A stretch of 41,177 nucleotides of DNA from Lentisphaerota bacterium (lineage in GTDB: Bacteria; Verrucomicrobiota; Lentisphaeria; Victivallales; Victivallaceae): assembly GCA_015061625.1 (NCBI GenBank), contig SUWG01000024.1, positions 1 to 41,177 on the forward strand, written 5' to 3'. Both the position numbers and the translations under genes were made by a program. The notes beneath the pieces are model-generated. The model did no database searches, was not told the DNA's origin, and saw nothing but the letters and a program-made list of their open reading frames with translations. Shown in pieces: positions 8,499 to 16,836 of the stretch; the stretch's first letter is position 1; each line of letters opens with the position of its first letter.

Positions 8499-8858
8499 AT
8501 GCAGCGTCAGATGTTGAATGGTAAAATCCATACCGCAAGGATCACCCGTTGCGTGGTGGATTATGAGGGCAGTCTGGAGATCGATCCGGAACTTTTGAAA
8601 GAGGCGGATATTCTGCCTTACGAGAAAATTCTGGTAGCCAACCGGAATAACGGTTCCCGGCTGGAAACCTATGCGATCCCCGGCAAAGCCGGCAGCCGCG
8701 ATTTCTGTTTGAATGGTCCGGCGGCGAAACTGGGTAATGTCGGTGATGTGGTCACGATCATGGCTTTTGCGGTGATCGACGAGAGTGAGACCGCCACGCA
8801 TCGTCCCACCGTGATCGTGCTGAATGAGCAGAACGAGATCGCCAGCCGTCACAATTAA
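8499..8858 (+). CDS. panD: Aspartate 1-decarboxylase (pyruvoyl enzyme)
   Basis: PanD makes beta-alanine from L-aspartate for pantothenate and coenzyme A synthesis. The 119-residue product carries the self-processing site YEGS: cleavage before Ser25 generates the pyruvoyl cofactor. Lys (GKIH), the YAIPGKAGSR segment and the NGPAA segment also match the family. The frame is open from an ATG at 8481, but the ATG at 8499 places the cleavage serine at residue 25 as in E. coli and has AAAGAG about 9 bp upstream. It is a single-gene unit with its own promoter and terminator. Confidence 0.93.
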   Translation: MQRQMLNGKIHTARITRCVVDYEGSLEIDPELLKEADILPYEKILVANRNNGSRLETYAIPGKAGSRDFCLNGPAAKLGNVGDVVTIMAFAVIDESETATHRPTVIVLNEQNEIASRHN

Positions 8859-8874
8859 GTGACCGGTGTCGGAA

Positions 8875-8922
8875 AATAACTCCCGGAGCATCAGGAATGC
8901 TGACCGGGAGTTATTGTTTTTT
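8875..8922 (+). terminator. Intrinsic terminator after panD
   Basis: A 12-bp stem (AATAACTCCCGG, 8875-8886, paired with 8904-8915) is followed by GTTTTTT. On the minus strand the hairpin is followed by TTTTCC, so it may also stop the converging TIR transcript ending at 8946. Confidence 0.9.
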
Positions 8923-8945
8923 CAGGTGTATTGTTTTGTTTTGTT

Positions 8946-10898
8946 TTACATGACATTTCTGCCGGAACGATCTCCGGCGGGGGCAGGCTGGGCGGCATCC
9001 ATTGAATTCACGCCGCTGTGGTCACTGCCGGAATCTCCGGAAGGAACTGATGCTTCTGTACTGACTCCGGAATCGGATGTGTCTTCGGATGATGATTCAG
9101 ATGAGATGTCGCCGCCGCTGGCGGAAAAATCGACCTGATATCCGGAGCCGGATGTGTCACTGGATGAAGGTTCGTCACTTTCCATGTATTGAAAAATCAC
9201 ATAGAAAACTATCACCACCGGCAGAATTATGATCAGTAACGCCAGAAATGCTTTTTTATAGTTGTGTACCGGCACTGACGGCAATGCCTGATGATTGATT
9301 TCCCGCAGGAGCATTTCCGCCTGATTGATCAACTGATTGCCGGTTTCTATAAAGTAAGAGACATTTTCATTAGAAAGCACATTGCTGCCGCGCAACATTT
9401 GTGAGCCATTTTCCCAGCAACCTTGCAACTGCAGGATGAAATCCGGATGATATTGCTGGATGAAGCGGTTGGCAATATATTTATCCAGAAGTGTGCACAT
9501 GGAAGCGATTTCGGAACGGGCTCCGGCATCTTGGACTACCAGTTGTGCATCGGGGATCTTTATGCCGGGAACTTTGGGGGTATCATCATGCTCCCAAAGC
9601 GGTTTATGTACTTTGCGGGGTGTTTTTTCCGATTTCTTTTGCAGTTTCTGCAGAAAACTTTTTTCCCAATCTGCGCTTTCTTCCTGATTTTGCTGGATGA
9701 AATTCTGTTGGGAATCAGCGGCTTGATCGAGGATATCGGCCAATTCGCTGTCGGCGAAGCGGCGGGCGAAAATGAACTCCTGCAACTGGGTCAGATTGGA
9801 AATCTGTGCCAGAGATGCGGCATTGCTGATCTCCTGTTTGGCGAGGAGCAAATAGTAATATCCCCAGGCGTTTTCCGGTTCATGATCGAGCAGTTTTTTG
9901 CAGTATTCCCGTGCTTTTTTGAATGATCCGCTCTCAATGAGCAGTTGTATCCTGCGCTGAAGTAATTCACCCTGATCATCATCATCGTCGTCACCATCAT
10001 TTCTGCGGCTGAACATTTTTTCGATGACGTGAAAAATATCCTGCATTGAACCGATCTTGCTCATATCCTGTGCCTGAAACATCGATAAGGCCTCCGGAAT
10101 ATCGTAAGCATCCATATCTTTATAACAGGGGATAAGCAGTTTGGAGCGGTCATTTTTCATCAATTCCAGAAATCTGCTCCATTCGTTGCGCACCCATACG
10201 GCATCGAAATATTCTTTTTTTGAACCGACCACCAGCATTACTTTGGCAGAATTCAACGCCGCAAAAATGTATGGCTCATATTGCTGACCGAGTTTGCTTT
10301 CCAGAGTGATGCGGGCAAAGAAAACCTTGTATCCGGCATCGGTCAACTGGTAATAGATCTCCTGTGCAGTCACGGAATCCTGGGTGCGTTCACCGTTATC
10401 ATCATTTTCTTTATAGCAGATAAAGATATCAAACGGCTCTTCTGTATTGGAGATCGCCAGGATATCCCGCTGGATTCCGGCGATCCGTTTGGCTTCGGCT
10501 TCATAAAGAGCTTTTTCGTCACTTCCGGCCAGCGCGATGGTTTTAAGATAATCCGGAGCGGCTGAAATCGACTCATACTGCACCCGGTGGCAGGTCGGTA
10601 TGCGTTCATGAGTTACGGGGTCTTCCACATATTCTATGCCGAATTTGGATAGAAGCAATCCCCAATGTGATTCCGCATCATCGGGATTGATTTCCACGAT
10701 CTTTTCATAAGCGGTAACGGCTTTGTCATATTCGCCGGTCATCCGGAAGTGTTCTGCGCGGTTGTAAAGATTTTCCAATTCTCCACTGGAAACTTTGGGA
10801 AATGTAGTTAAAGTGCCGCAATACGGACACTCCCCGGAGAGGATCCCATCCGGCAGATTCAACTTGCCGCCGCACATTTTGCATTGTATTTTAGCCAT
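8946..10898 (-). CDS. Zinc-ribbon/TPR/TIR membrane protein
   Basis: This 650-residue protein opens with a four-cysteine zinc ribbon (CKMC at 6-9, CPYC at 24-27) and a TPR-like pair (about 43-80). A TIR domain follows at about 154-295 (FDIFICYKE, VFFARITLES, VWVRNEW); Glu239 in WVRNEW is at the catalytic position of NADase-type TIRs. Then come an Asp-rich linker (302-308), a second helical-repeat segment (310-350), a single membrane span (about 549-571) and a Ser/Gly/Asp-rich tail. TIR proteins of this zinc-ribbon type are widespread in gut bacteria but have no established role. Its first ~290 residues are very similar to the protein at 35030-37612. It is the last gene of a long operon, 39 bp after the GH106-like gene. 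The start has GGGAAAA upstream. Confidence 0.82.
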   Translation of the reverse strand: MAKIQCKMCGGKLNLPDGILSGECPYCGTLTTFPKVSSGELENLYNRAEHFRMTGEYDKAVTAYEKIVEINPDDAESHWGLLLSKFGIEYVEDPVTHERIPTCHRVQYESISAAPDYLKTIALAGSDEKALYEAEAKRIAGIQRDILAISNTEEPFDIFICYKENDDNGERTQDSVTAQEIYYQLTDAGYKVFFARITLESKLGQQYEPYIFAALNSAKVMLVVGSKKEYFDAVWVRNEWSRFLELMKNDRSKLLIPCYKDMDAYDIPEALSMFQAQDMSKIGSMQDIFHVIEKMFSRRNDGDDDDDDQGELLQRRIQLLIESGSFKKAREYCKKLLDHEPENAWGYYYLLLAKQEISNAASLAQISNLTQLQEFIFARRFADSELADILDQAADSQQNFIQQNQEESADWEKSFLQKLQKKSEKTPRKVHKPLWEHDDTPKVPGIKIPDAQLVVQDAGARSEIASMCTLLDKYIANRFIQQYHPDFILQLQGCWENGSQMLRGSNVLSNENVSYFIETGNQLINQAEMLLREINHQALPSVPVHNYKKAFLALLIIILPVVIVFYVIFQYMESDEPSSSDTSGSGYQVDFSASGGDISSESSSEDTSDSGVSTEASVPSGDSGSDHSGVNSMDAAQPAPAGDRSGRNVM

Positions 10899-10937
10899 TT
10901 GATTTTCCCGGAAGTTTTACAACCGATCGAATTACGG

Positions 10938-13900
10938 TCAGTTGGTGAATTTTAAATCCCTGATCCCGAAATCCACCATACAGAATGCCGGTGTTGACGG
11001 CTGCGGAGCCAGACGCATCAACGTACTTTCCCGGTTGAATGAAAAAGTGCCGACGCCGAAACTTTCGCCTTTGAGCAAGTGATGCGGGCCGAGCATATTG
11101 CGCAGAGAGATCGTCAATTCGACTTCAATGGTATTCAACCCCATTTGCAGAGCATCTTTGACATACACCGCGTATGGTTCCCAGAATGCCGCTCCGCAGT
11201 CAATGCCGTTGATTTTGACTTTGATGGAGTTGCTGCCCTTGACCTGACAAGTGAAGTAACGGATGTTTTTCAACTCATCCGGCGTCAGGGTGAAACTGTT
11301 TTTCAACTTTACTTTACCGGCGAAAAACGGTAATCCGTCAGAGATCAAATCGGCGGCATTTACCATCTCGCAGATCATCGGCGCACCGAGCGCGAAAGTG
11401 CCGCTCAAGCGGGAGGCATCGTTGGCAAGCGGGGCGACTGCTCCGGTATGATGTACGGAAAAGTTGCCGCACAGATAGATACTTTCGATTTCCGTATTAA
11501 AGGTCAGTTTATTGTATTCCGACTCAAAAACTCTGGCACGGCGGATCATGGCATAGGTTTCTTCATCCTGTTCAAAGCGGGTCGTCATGCTGATCGTATT
11601 GAGACCTTTGCGGAAGTTGGCGGGCAATTTGATTCTTTCAAAAGCCTTGTCGAAAAGATAACCGTTGTGTTCGATCGTCACCGGCTGACCATTGAGGAAT
11701 ATCCGGAATGTTTCCGGCACTTCCATGACCAGATCCACCGGAGTATTGAAGTCGAAATCATCGGCAACGGAAAAATCATATTCCAGTTCCACATCGCAAC
11801 TGCGTTCCAGATCGAGCATTTTGGTTTGGGCGTCGATCGCATCGGCTTCCTGCCACGGGCCGTTGTCGATACGGAACCGGCAGTGATCGAGGGTAAGGAT
11901 ATTTTCGGAACATCCGGATATCTGCCAGTTTTTTTCCGGCAGGAGCCTGATTGCCGCCGCATCGTTTGCGATCCGGGTATATTCCGGCAACTCATCCACC
12001 GGGAGCGTATCGGAAACAAAGAGCATCAAGGCATCTGCCGCCCCGAAACAGTAGGGCAAACTGGTGCTGTTTTCATATTCCACGATACCGGTTGCCCGGT
12101 AAAATTTGCCGTTGAGCTGGTCGATGACGGCAATATTTTTGCCGGCAACGGGCAAATTGATCCACGCATCGACTTTGGATCGGTAATTGGTATTGGCGAA
12201 GTAGTAGAATCTGCCCTGATAACCGGATATTTCGATATCGCGCCAGGTGGCATTGATCGAATTGCACTGCACATCATTTTCCGTGATGATGACCCGGTCG
12301 GTGATGCAACCGGCGGCATATTCCGCAGCCGAGGCTTCCGAGCCGAAACTTTTCAGCGATTCAAGGAATGCCAGTTCCTCTGCCGTTGCCGGAATGCCGT
12401 CGATGGTGAATACACCGACGCGTTCGATTTCCCGTACCCGCAGTATCATACCGCCATTGGCGGCAAATTTCTTGAGCAATTCAAAGATTTTACGGGAAAT
12501 ATTACTCAACTGCGGAATGATCACCAACCGGTAGGCGCAGTTGCCGATGATAAAACGGTCATTGTCAACCGAGCCGCACTCATCGACGATGATCTCGTCT
12601 GCATAGTGGTACTGTATGGTTCTGGCATCGAGTTCATCGGTGATGTCATTCAGAGATTTTTGCATCTGGAATTTCATCAATGCAGTATAATCTCCGGTAA
12701 AGACCTTCCACATGGAACTGATCGGATGGATAACCAGGGTTTCGGTTTCGATTTTTCCTTCTGCGAGGATCATGCCGACTTTGGAAAAGTAATCGTTGAG
12801 CAGTTTGTAATCTTCCCACCACGGCTGATGATAGAAACAGCTTTGCGGATAATCTCTTTTACGTCTGCCGCGCAGTGAATAACCCTGTAAATGCTGACAG
12901 AGATAGTTGATGCCGTGAGCCATCTGCTGTTGATATACCCAGCGCATTCCGCTGAAGTTGCAAGCCCAGCCGGTGCAGGCGAAACTTTCGGTCATCAACT
13001 GTTTGAGACCGTATTGCTGACCGACCGAAACCAACTGGATAGCCGCTACCGGCGAGGGGGTGATCCGGCCGAGGTGGTCAACTCCGGGCAGAGTGTAGTA
13101 ACGGTATTGCGGCATGATCGAACCATTGGCAGATGTTTGATGACAGAGCCACTCTTCCAGCACATGATGGCCGGTAAGTTCCCAGTTATGCGCCACGCAC
13201 CAGTCTTTGATCTGCTTCATAAAGGCTTTGGAAAAGATTTCCGAACAGAGTTTCCAGAAGCGGATGCGGGTCTGGTCGCTTTGCGGCAGATCGAAAAAGA
13301 GTTGCGGCAGAAGCGGTATAAGGTCACAACCGTAAGTTTTCTGATAGGCATCGGCGATGATGAATGACCAGACTGTGCCATCTCTGGATAATTGCGGTTC
13401 ATCGGTAAAAATGCCGCGCAGATGTTTGAGAATGTGCGGGGGGATATTGTCGTAATAGTGCTGATGGGTGACTTTGAGAAATTCAGCAACCACTTCCGCA
13501 TCGAGGTTGTCCACATAAAATGGGTTGACCTGATAGAAACAGCGCATCACTTTGCCGCTGACATTTTCCGGCAGAGTGGTGCCGTAGTGGATCGTGCCGT
13601 TTTCCGAATAGAGGCCGAGGGTATTTTCTTTGCCGTTTACTTCTGCGGCATCGATGATTTCGTAACGCAGATATTTGGCCTGATATTTTTCGCCCATAGC
13701 ATTGACCAGACCGCCGCCGAAACCGCTGGGCCAACCGTTTTCATCATAGAGCCATGCATCCATGCCGAGTTTACCGGCTTCATCGAGCGAGGCTTCCACG
13801 CACTGCATCCACTCTTTGGAAAGGTATTCAGTTTGCAGACCGCTGCGGGCGTGCATGAAAAATCCACCGAGTCCGGCGGCGTGCATCTGGCGGATCTGCC

Positions 13901-14009
13901 AGCGCAGTTCTTCCGGTTTCAACTCGGCATTCCAACTCCAGAATGGTGACGGACGGTACTTGGCAACAGGATCGGGCAGTTGAATATTCATGGTAAAATC
14001 CACTTTCAT
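10938..14009 (-). CDS. Large GH106-like glycoside hydrolase (probable alpha-L-rhamnosidase)
   Basis: This 1023-residue enzyme has the N-terminal signature of large GH106-type proteins: PSPFWSWN, GLGGFFMHARSGL, YLSKEW and WLYDENGWPSG. A barrel (to about residue 500) is followed by beta-sandwich domains, including one ending in galactose-binding-like segments (KVKINGIDCGAAFWEPY). There is no signal peptide, so a cytoplasmic or unconventionally exported enzyme is expected. Rhamnosidase activity is inferred from the family and weakly supported by rhaA nearby (22538). The ATG at 14009 overlaps the rsmG stop (ATGA). An internal ATG at 13991, preceded by AGTGGA, is an equally plausible start that removes six residues. 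Confidence 0.7.
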   Translation of the reverse strand: MKVDFTMNIQLPDPVAKYRPSPFWSWNAELKPEELRWQIRQMHAAGLGGFFMHARSGLQTEYLSKEWMQCVEASLDEAGKLGMDAWLYDENGWPSGFGGGLVNAMGEKYQAKYLRYEIIDAAEVNGKENTLGLYSENGTIHYGTTLPENVSGKVMRCFYQVNPFYVDNLDAEVVAEFLKVTHQHYYDNIPPHILKHLRGIFTDEPQLSRDGTVWSFIIADAYQKTYGCDLIPLLPQLFFDLPQSDQTRIRFWKLCSEIFSKAFMKQIKDWCVAHNWELTGHHVLEEWLCHQTSANGSIMPQYRYYTLPGVDHLGRITPSPVAAIQLVSVGQQYGLKQLMTESFACTGWACNFSGMRWVYQQQMAHGINYLCQHLQGYSLRGRRKRDYPQSCFYHQPWWEDYKLLNDYFSKVGMILAEGKIETETLVIHPISSMWKVFTGDYTALMKFQMQKSLNDITDELDARTIQYHYADEIIVDECGSVDNDRFIIGNCAYRLVIIPQLSNISRKIFELLKKFAANGGMILRVREIERVGVFTIDGIPATAEELAFLESLKSFGSEASAAEYAAGCITDRVIITENDVQCNSINATWRDIEISGYQGRFYYFANTNYRSKVDAWINLPVAGKNIAVIDQLNGKFYRATGIVEYENSTSLPYCFGAADALMLFVSDTLPVDELPEYTRIANDAAAIRLLPEKNWQISGCSENILTLDHCRFRIDNGPWQEADAIDAQTKMLDLERSCDVELEYDFSVADDFDFNTPVDLVMEVPETFRIFLNGQPVTIEHNGYLFDKAFERIKLPANFRKGLNTISMTTRFEQDEETYAMIRRARVFESEYNKLTFNTEIESIYLCGNFSVHHTGAVAPLANDASRLSGTFALGAPMICEMVNAADLISDGLPFFAGKVKLKNSFTLTPDELKNIRYFTCQVKGSNSIKVKINGIDCGAAFWEPYAVYVKDALQMGLNTIEVELTISLRNMLGPHHLLKGESFGVGTFSFNRESTLMRLAPQPSTPAFCMVDFGIRDLKFTN

Positions 14010-14674
14010 TTTTGGTGAATGATTTTTCCGGTGGTAAAAAGCCGCTCACCGGCATTTCCGGGCAGGGTGAATACGGGGGAATTGCTCCATTTGACCTCTT
14101 TGATTTTCTCCAGTAATTCACTTTCTTCAGCGGCTTGCTGTGGTGTTTTATAGAAAATGAAACGCCCCTCTTTTTTGATCAATTTGCTGGCTTCCCGGTA
14201 AATTTTCGGAGAAGGCGCAACCGCTCTGGCGGTAACGATATCAAATTTTTTCTGAAACTCTTTCCGGTGGTTCAATTCTGTAGACCTGCCGTGAATGGCG
14301 GTCAGATTATTCAACATGAGTTTTTCGGCGGCGAGTTTGACAAAGGTGATTTTTTTGCCGATGGAGTCGATGGCGGTGATTTCCAGTTGCGGAAAAGCCG
14401 CCGCGAGGATCAGACTGGGAAATCCTGCCCCGCAACCGATATCGGCGATGGTGAAAGATTCTCCGGCTATCTCCGGAAAGATTTTGGCGATACTCAAAGA
14501 GTCGCAGACGTGTTTGAAACAGAAATCAACCGGAGAGGTCAACCGGGTCAGATTGACATGAGTGTTGTATTCAGTAAGAAACTCATGAAGGATACGGCAC
14601 TTTCCGGTAAAAAGATCGACATCTTTTACATGACATGAAACGGCGTATGCGGCGAGATCAAAATCCGGGAGCAT
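14006..14674 (-). CDS. rsmG: 16S rRNA (guanine-527-N7) methyltransferase
   Basis: RsmG (GidB) methylates G527 of 16S rRNA using S-adenosylmethionine. The 222-residue product has the SAM-binding loop IADIGCGAGFPS (77-88), the motif ITAIDSIGKK and the downstream VTARAVAP segment diagnostic for this family. The ATG follows GGAGAG. It begins 3 bp after the lipoprotein gene and overlaps the GH106-like gene, an unusual partner for rsmG, which is often found with the parAB/mnmG group. Confidence 0.93.
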   Translation of the reverse strand: MLPDFDLAAYAVSCHVKDVDLFTGKCRILHEFLTEYNTHVNLTRLTSPVDFCFKHVCDSLSIAKIFPEIAGESFTIADIGCGAGFPSLILAAAFPQLEITAIDSIGKKITFVKLAAEKLMLNNLTAIHGRSTELNHRKEFQKKFDIVTARAVAPSPKIYREASKLIKKEGRFIFYKTPQQAAEESELLEKIKEVKWSNSPVFTLPGNAGERLFTTGKIIHQK

Positions 14675-14677
14675 GGT

Positions 14678-15547
14678 TTACTCTCCATCATTTCCGCTGG
14701 AATTCTGTTGGAGAAAGCGCACTGCTTCGGCCTCCCGGCGGGCATCTTCGGCCTTGGCTTTGTCGGCGGCATCACTGGCGGCTTCCAACTGATCTTCAAA
14801 TGGCACCGGCCCGGCGGCATCGCGCATACGCTGGCTTTCCTGCCCTTCGGCGGCGGTTGCTTCAGAGTGTCTGGAATCTTCCTCTGACCGTCGCTCGTCA
14901 TCGGCGGCGGCGGCAGCAGCATCCCGGCTGGCGGCTTCTCTGGCGGCTTGTGATGCGGCTCTTTCTCTGGCGGCCAGCAACTGTTCTCTTTCGCGGCAGA
15001 AATTGAGATAAGCGGTCAACTGCGGGGTCATATTGCGGAAAAGGCCGCTTTCGATAGTTTCTCTTGCTTCGGTGATGGCCGCCGAGGTGGTGGCGCGATC
15101 CATTTCGCGGAAGTAACTTTCGGCGTGGAGCAACTCCAGAAGTTTGTAACGGGTATTTTTCAGAATGTTGTTATCCGGATAATTCAACAAGGCATTTTCG
15201 ATAATATCCAATGCGGAACACTGTTCACACGGACGGGCGGGGTCCTGGGCGCACCGGTGCGGCACTCTGGCGATTTTGCCTTCGTTGAGTTTGCGTTGTG
15301 CATTGGCGATGGCGTGGTTGCTTTCCTGAATACTGACCAGAGTAAGCACATGATTCTGTGAAGTGTCACGGGCGAGAATATTCCGCCCTTGAATTACGGC
15401 GGTGGCGGCATCCTGATTTTCCATACTGGTAAAGAACCGCACCGCAAGGGAGATCCTTTCCACCGGCGGGGGCTGATGCTCTTTTTGTTCACATCCGCAA
15501 AGGCAGATCAAAGTCAGAGGTAAAAAATATGTCACAAATCTTTTCAT
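14678..15547 (-). CDS. Ala/Glu-rich lipoprotein
   Basis: A 289-residue putative lipoprotein. The signal peptide ends in the lipobox LCGC with Cys19 as the lipidated residue. The middle (25-190) is helical and TPR-like, with a Cys-containing segment (HRCAQ, RPCEQC). The C-terminal third is a charged, alanine-rich coiled coil. No known family was recognised. Gaps of 3 bp on both sides (after mtaB, before rsmG) show it is translated as part of the operon. A role in envelope organisation or assembly is a guess only. Confidence 0.7.
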   Translation of the reverse strand: MKRFVTYFLPLTLICLCGCEQKEHQPPPVERISLAVRFFTSMENQDAATAVIQGRNILARDTSQNHVLTLVSIQESNHAIANAQRKLNEGKIARVPHRCAQDPARPCEQCSALDIIENALLNYPDNNILKNTRYKLLELLHAESYFREMDRATTSAAITEARETIESGLFRNMTPQLTAYLNFCREREQLLAARERAASQAAREAASRDAAAAAADDERRSEEDSRHSEATAAEGQESQRMRDAAGPVPFEDQLEAASDAADKAKAEDARREAEAVRFLQQNSSGNDGE

Positions 15548-15550
15548 ATC

Positions 15551-16831
15551 TTATAAGATACTTCCGGTTGACCCGTTTTTCAAATTTTCTGCGAGATTTT
15601 TTTCATCGGCGTCGATATAAACGATTTTTCCGGCGGGGAATGTGTTTTCCGGCACGGTTACGGCCAGATAGTTATCGCTCCAGCCGTGGAGCATACCATT
15701 GCGGCTTTGTTCAAAGATCACCGGCAGTTTTTTGCCGGTTTGAGAATGGGCAAAGGCGATGGCATTCTGTGTTGCGGCCACGGAAAGTTGTTTCATTCTT
15801 TCTCTGGCAACAGCGGAATTGATCTGACCGGGCATCGTTGCCGCCGGAGTTCCCGGACGGATTGAGTAGATGAATGGATGGATATTGGCAAACTTCACTT
15901 GGTTGACCACCTCTAAAAGGCGGTGGAAATCGGCATCGGTTTCGCCGGGAAAACCGACGATAAAGTCACTGCCGATATGGATGTCCGGCACCTGACGGCG
16001 GATGTTTTCCACAAAACCGATGAATTCTTCCGAGCGGTAGTTGCGGTTCATCGCTTTTAGTACCGAATCGCTGCCGTGCTGCATGGATAAATGGAGGAAA
16101 CGGCAGAGTTTGTTTGCCGGATCAGCCATCAATTCAGCAAGGCTCATATCTCCGGGGTGCGGTTCAGTGGAACTCAACCGGATGCGGAATTCGCCGGGAA
16201 TGGCGGCAACTTCTCTGATCAGATCTGCCAGATTTTTGCCGTCATCCAGATAGTTGCAACTGTTTACTCCGGTAAGGACTATTTCCGGAAAACCGGCTGC
16301 TACGGCCTGCTGACAGTCGGCGATACATTCGGCGAATTTTCTGGAACGTGATGCCCCTCTGACGTACGGCACGATGCAGTATGAACAGAAATTGTCACAT
16401 CCCTCCTGGATTTTGATGAATGCTCTGGTGCGGAAAGGGAAAGCGGAAAAACTGTTTTCACAAAAATTTTCCGGAGAATCCTCCCGGCTTTTGCGCCCTT
16501 GGCCGGTGGCGGGGAAAAGTTTTTTATCCGGATTGGTCAGAATGATATCCGCTCCGCACTCCCGGAATTTTTCCGGAGACAATTCGGCGGCACATCCGGC
16601 AACTGCGATTTGGGCAAAGGGATATTCCCGGCGCAATTTGCGGATGTGCTGGCGGCTTTTGCGTTCTGCTTCAGCGGTGATCGCACAACTGTTCAATACG
16701 ATCAGATCCGGTTTTACGGCACAATCATCATATAACTCATACCCGGCGTTTTGCAGCCGGGCAGAGAGTAAGGCGGTGTCGGCATGATTCAACCGGCAGC
16801 CCAAAGTGATGATAACTGCGCTCTTTTTCAT
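15551..16831 (-). CDS. mtaB: tRNA t6A37 methylthiotransferase (MtaB-like radical SAM)
   Basis: This 426-residue enzyme of the MiaB/MtaB/RimO family adds a methylthio group to modified A37 of tRNA. The N-terminal UPF0004 domain has TLGCRLNHAD, NSCAIT and VAGCAAE, giving three cluster-binding cysteines. The radical SAM triad is in GCDNFCSYC (CxxxCxxC). A TRAM-like C-terminus ends the protein. The CRLNHAD form and overall arrangement fit MtaB better than MiaB. The ATG at 16831 is chosen because it begins the conserved KKSAVIITLGC segment and lies 5 bp after the upstream stop; the frame extends to 16906 but would overlap that gene. Confidence 0.87.
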   Translation of the reverse strand: MKKSAVIITLGCRLNHADTALLSARLQNAGYELYDDCAVKPDLIVLNSCAITAEAERKSRQHIRKLRREYPFAQIAVAGCAAELSPEKFRECGADIILTNPDKKLFPATGQGRKSREDSPENFCENSFSAFPFRTRAFIKIQEGCDNFCSYCIVPYVRGASRSRKFAECIADCQQAVAAGFPEIVLTGVNSCNYLDDGKNLADLIREVAAIPGEFRIRLSSTEPHPGDMSLAELMADPANKLCRFLHLSMQHGSDSVLKAMNRNYRSEEFIGFVENIRRQVPDIHIGSDFIVGFPGETDADFHRLLEVVNQVKFANIHPFIYSIRPGTPAATMPGQINSAVARERMKQLSVAATQNAIAFAHSQTGKKLPVIFEQSRNGMLHGWSDNYLAVTVPENTFPAGKIVYIDADEKNLAENLKNGSTGSIL

Positions 16832-16836
16832 TGGAT

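Noticed and set aside
11448-12878. 476-codon plus-strand frame inside the GH106-like gene
   Set aside because: The minus-strand protein has continuous family motifs throughout; the plus frame has none.
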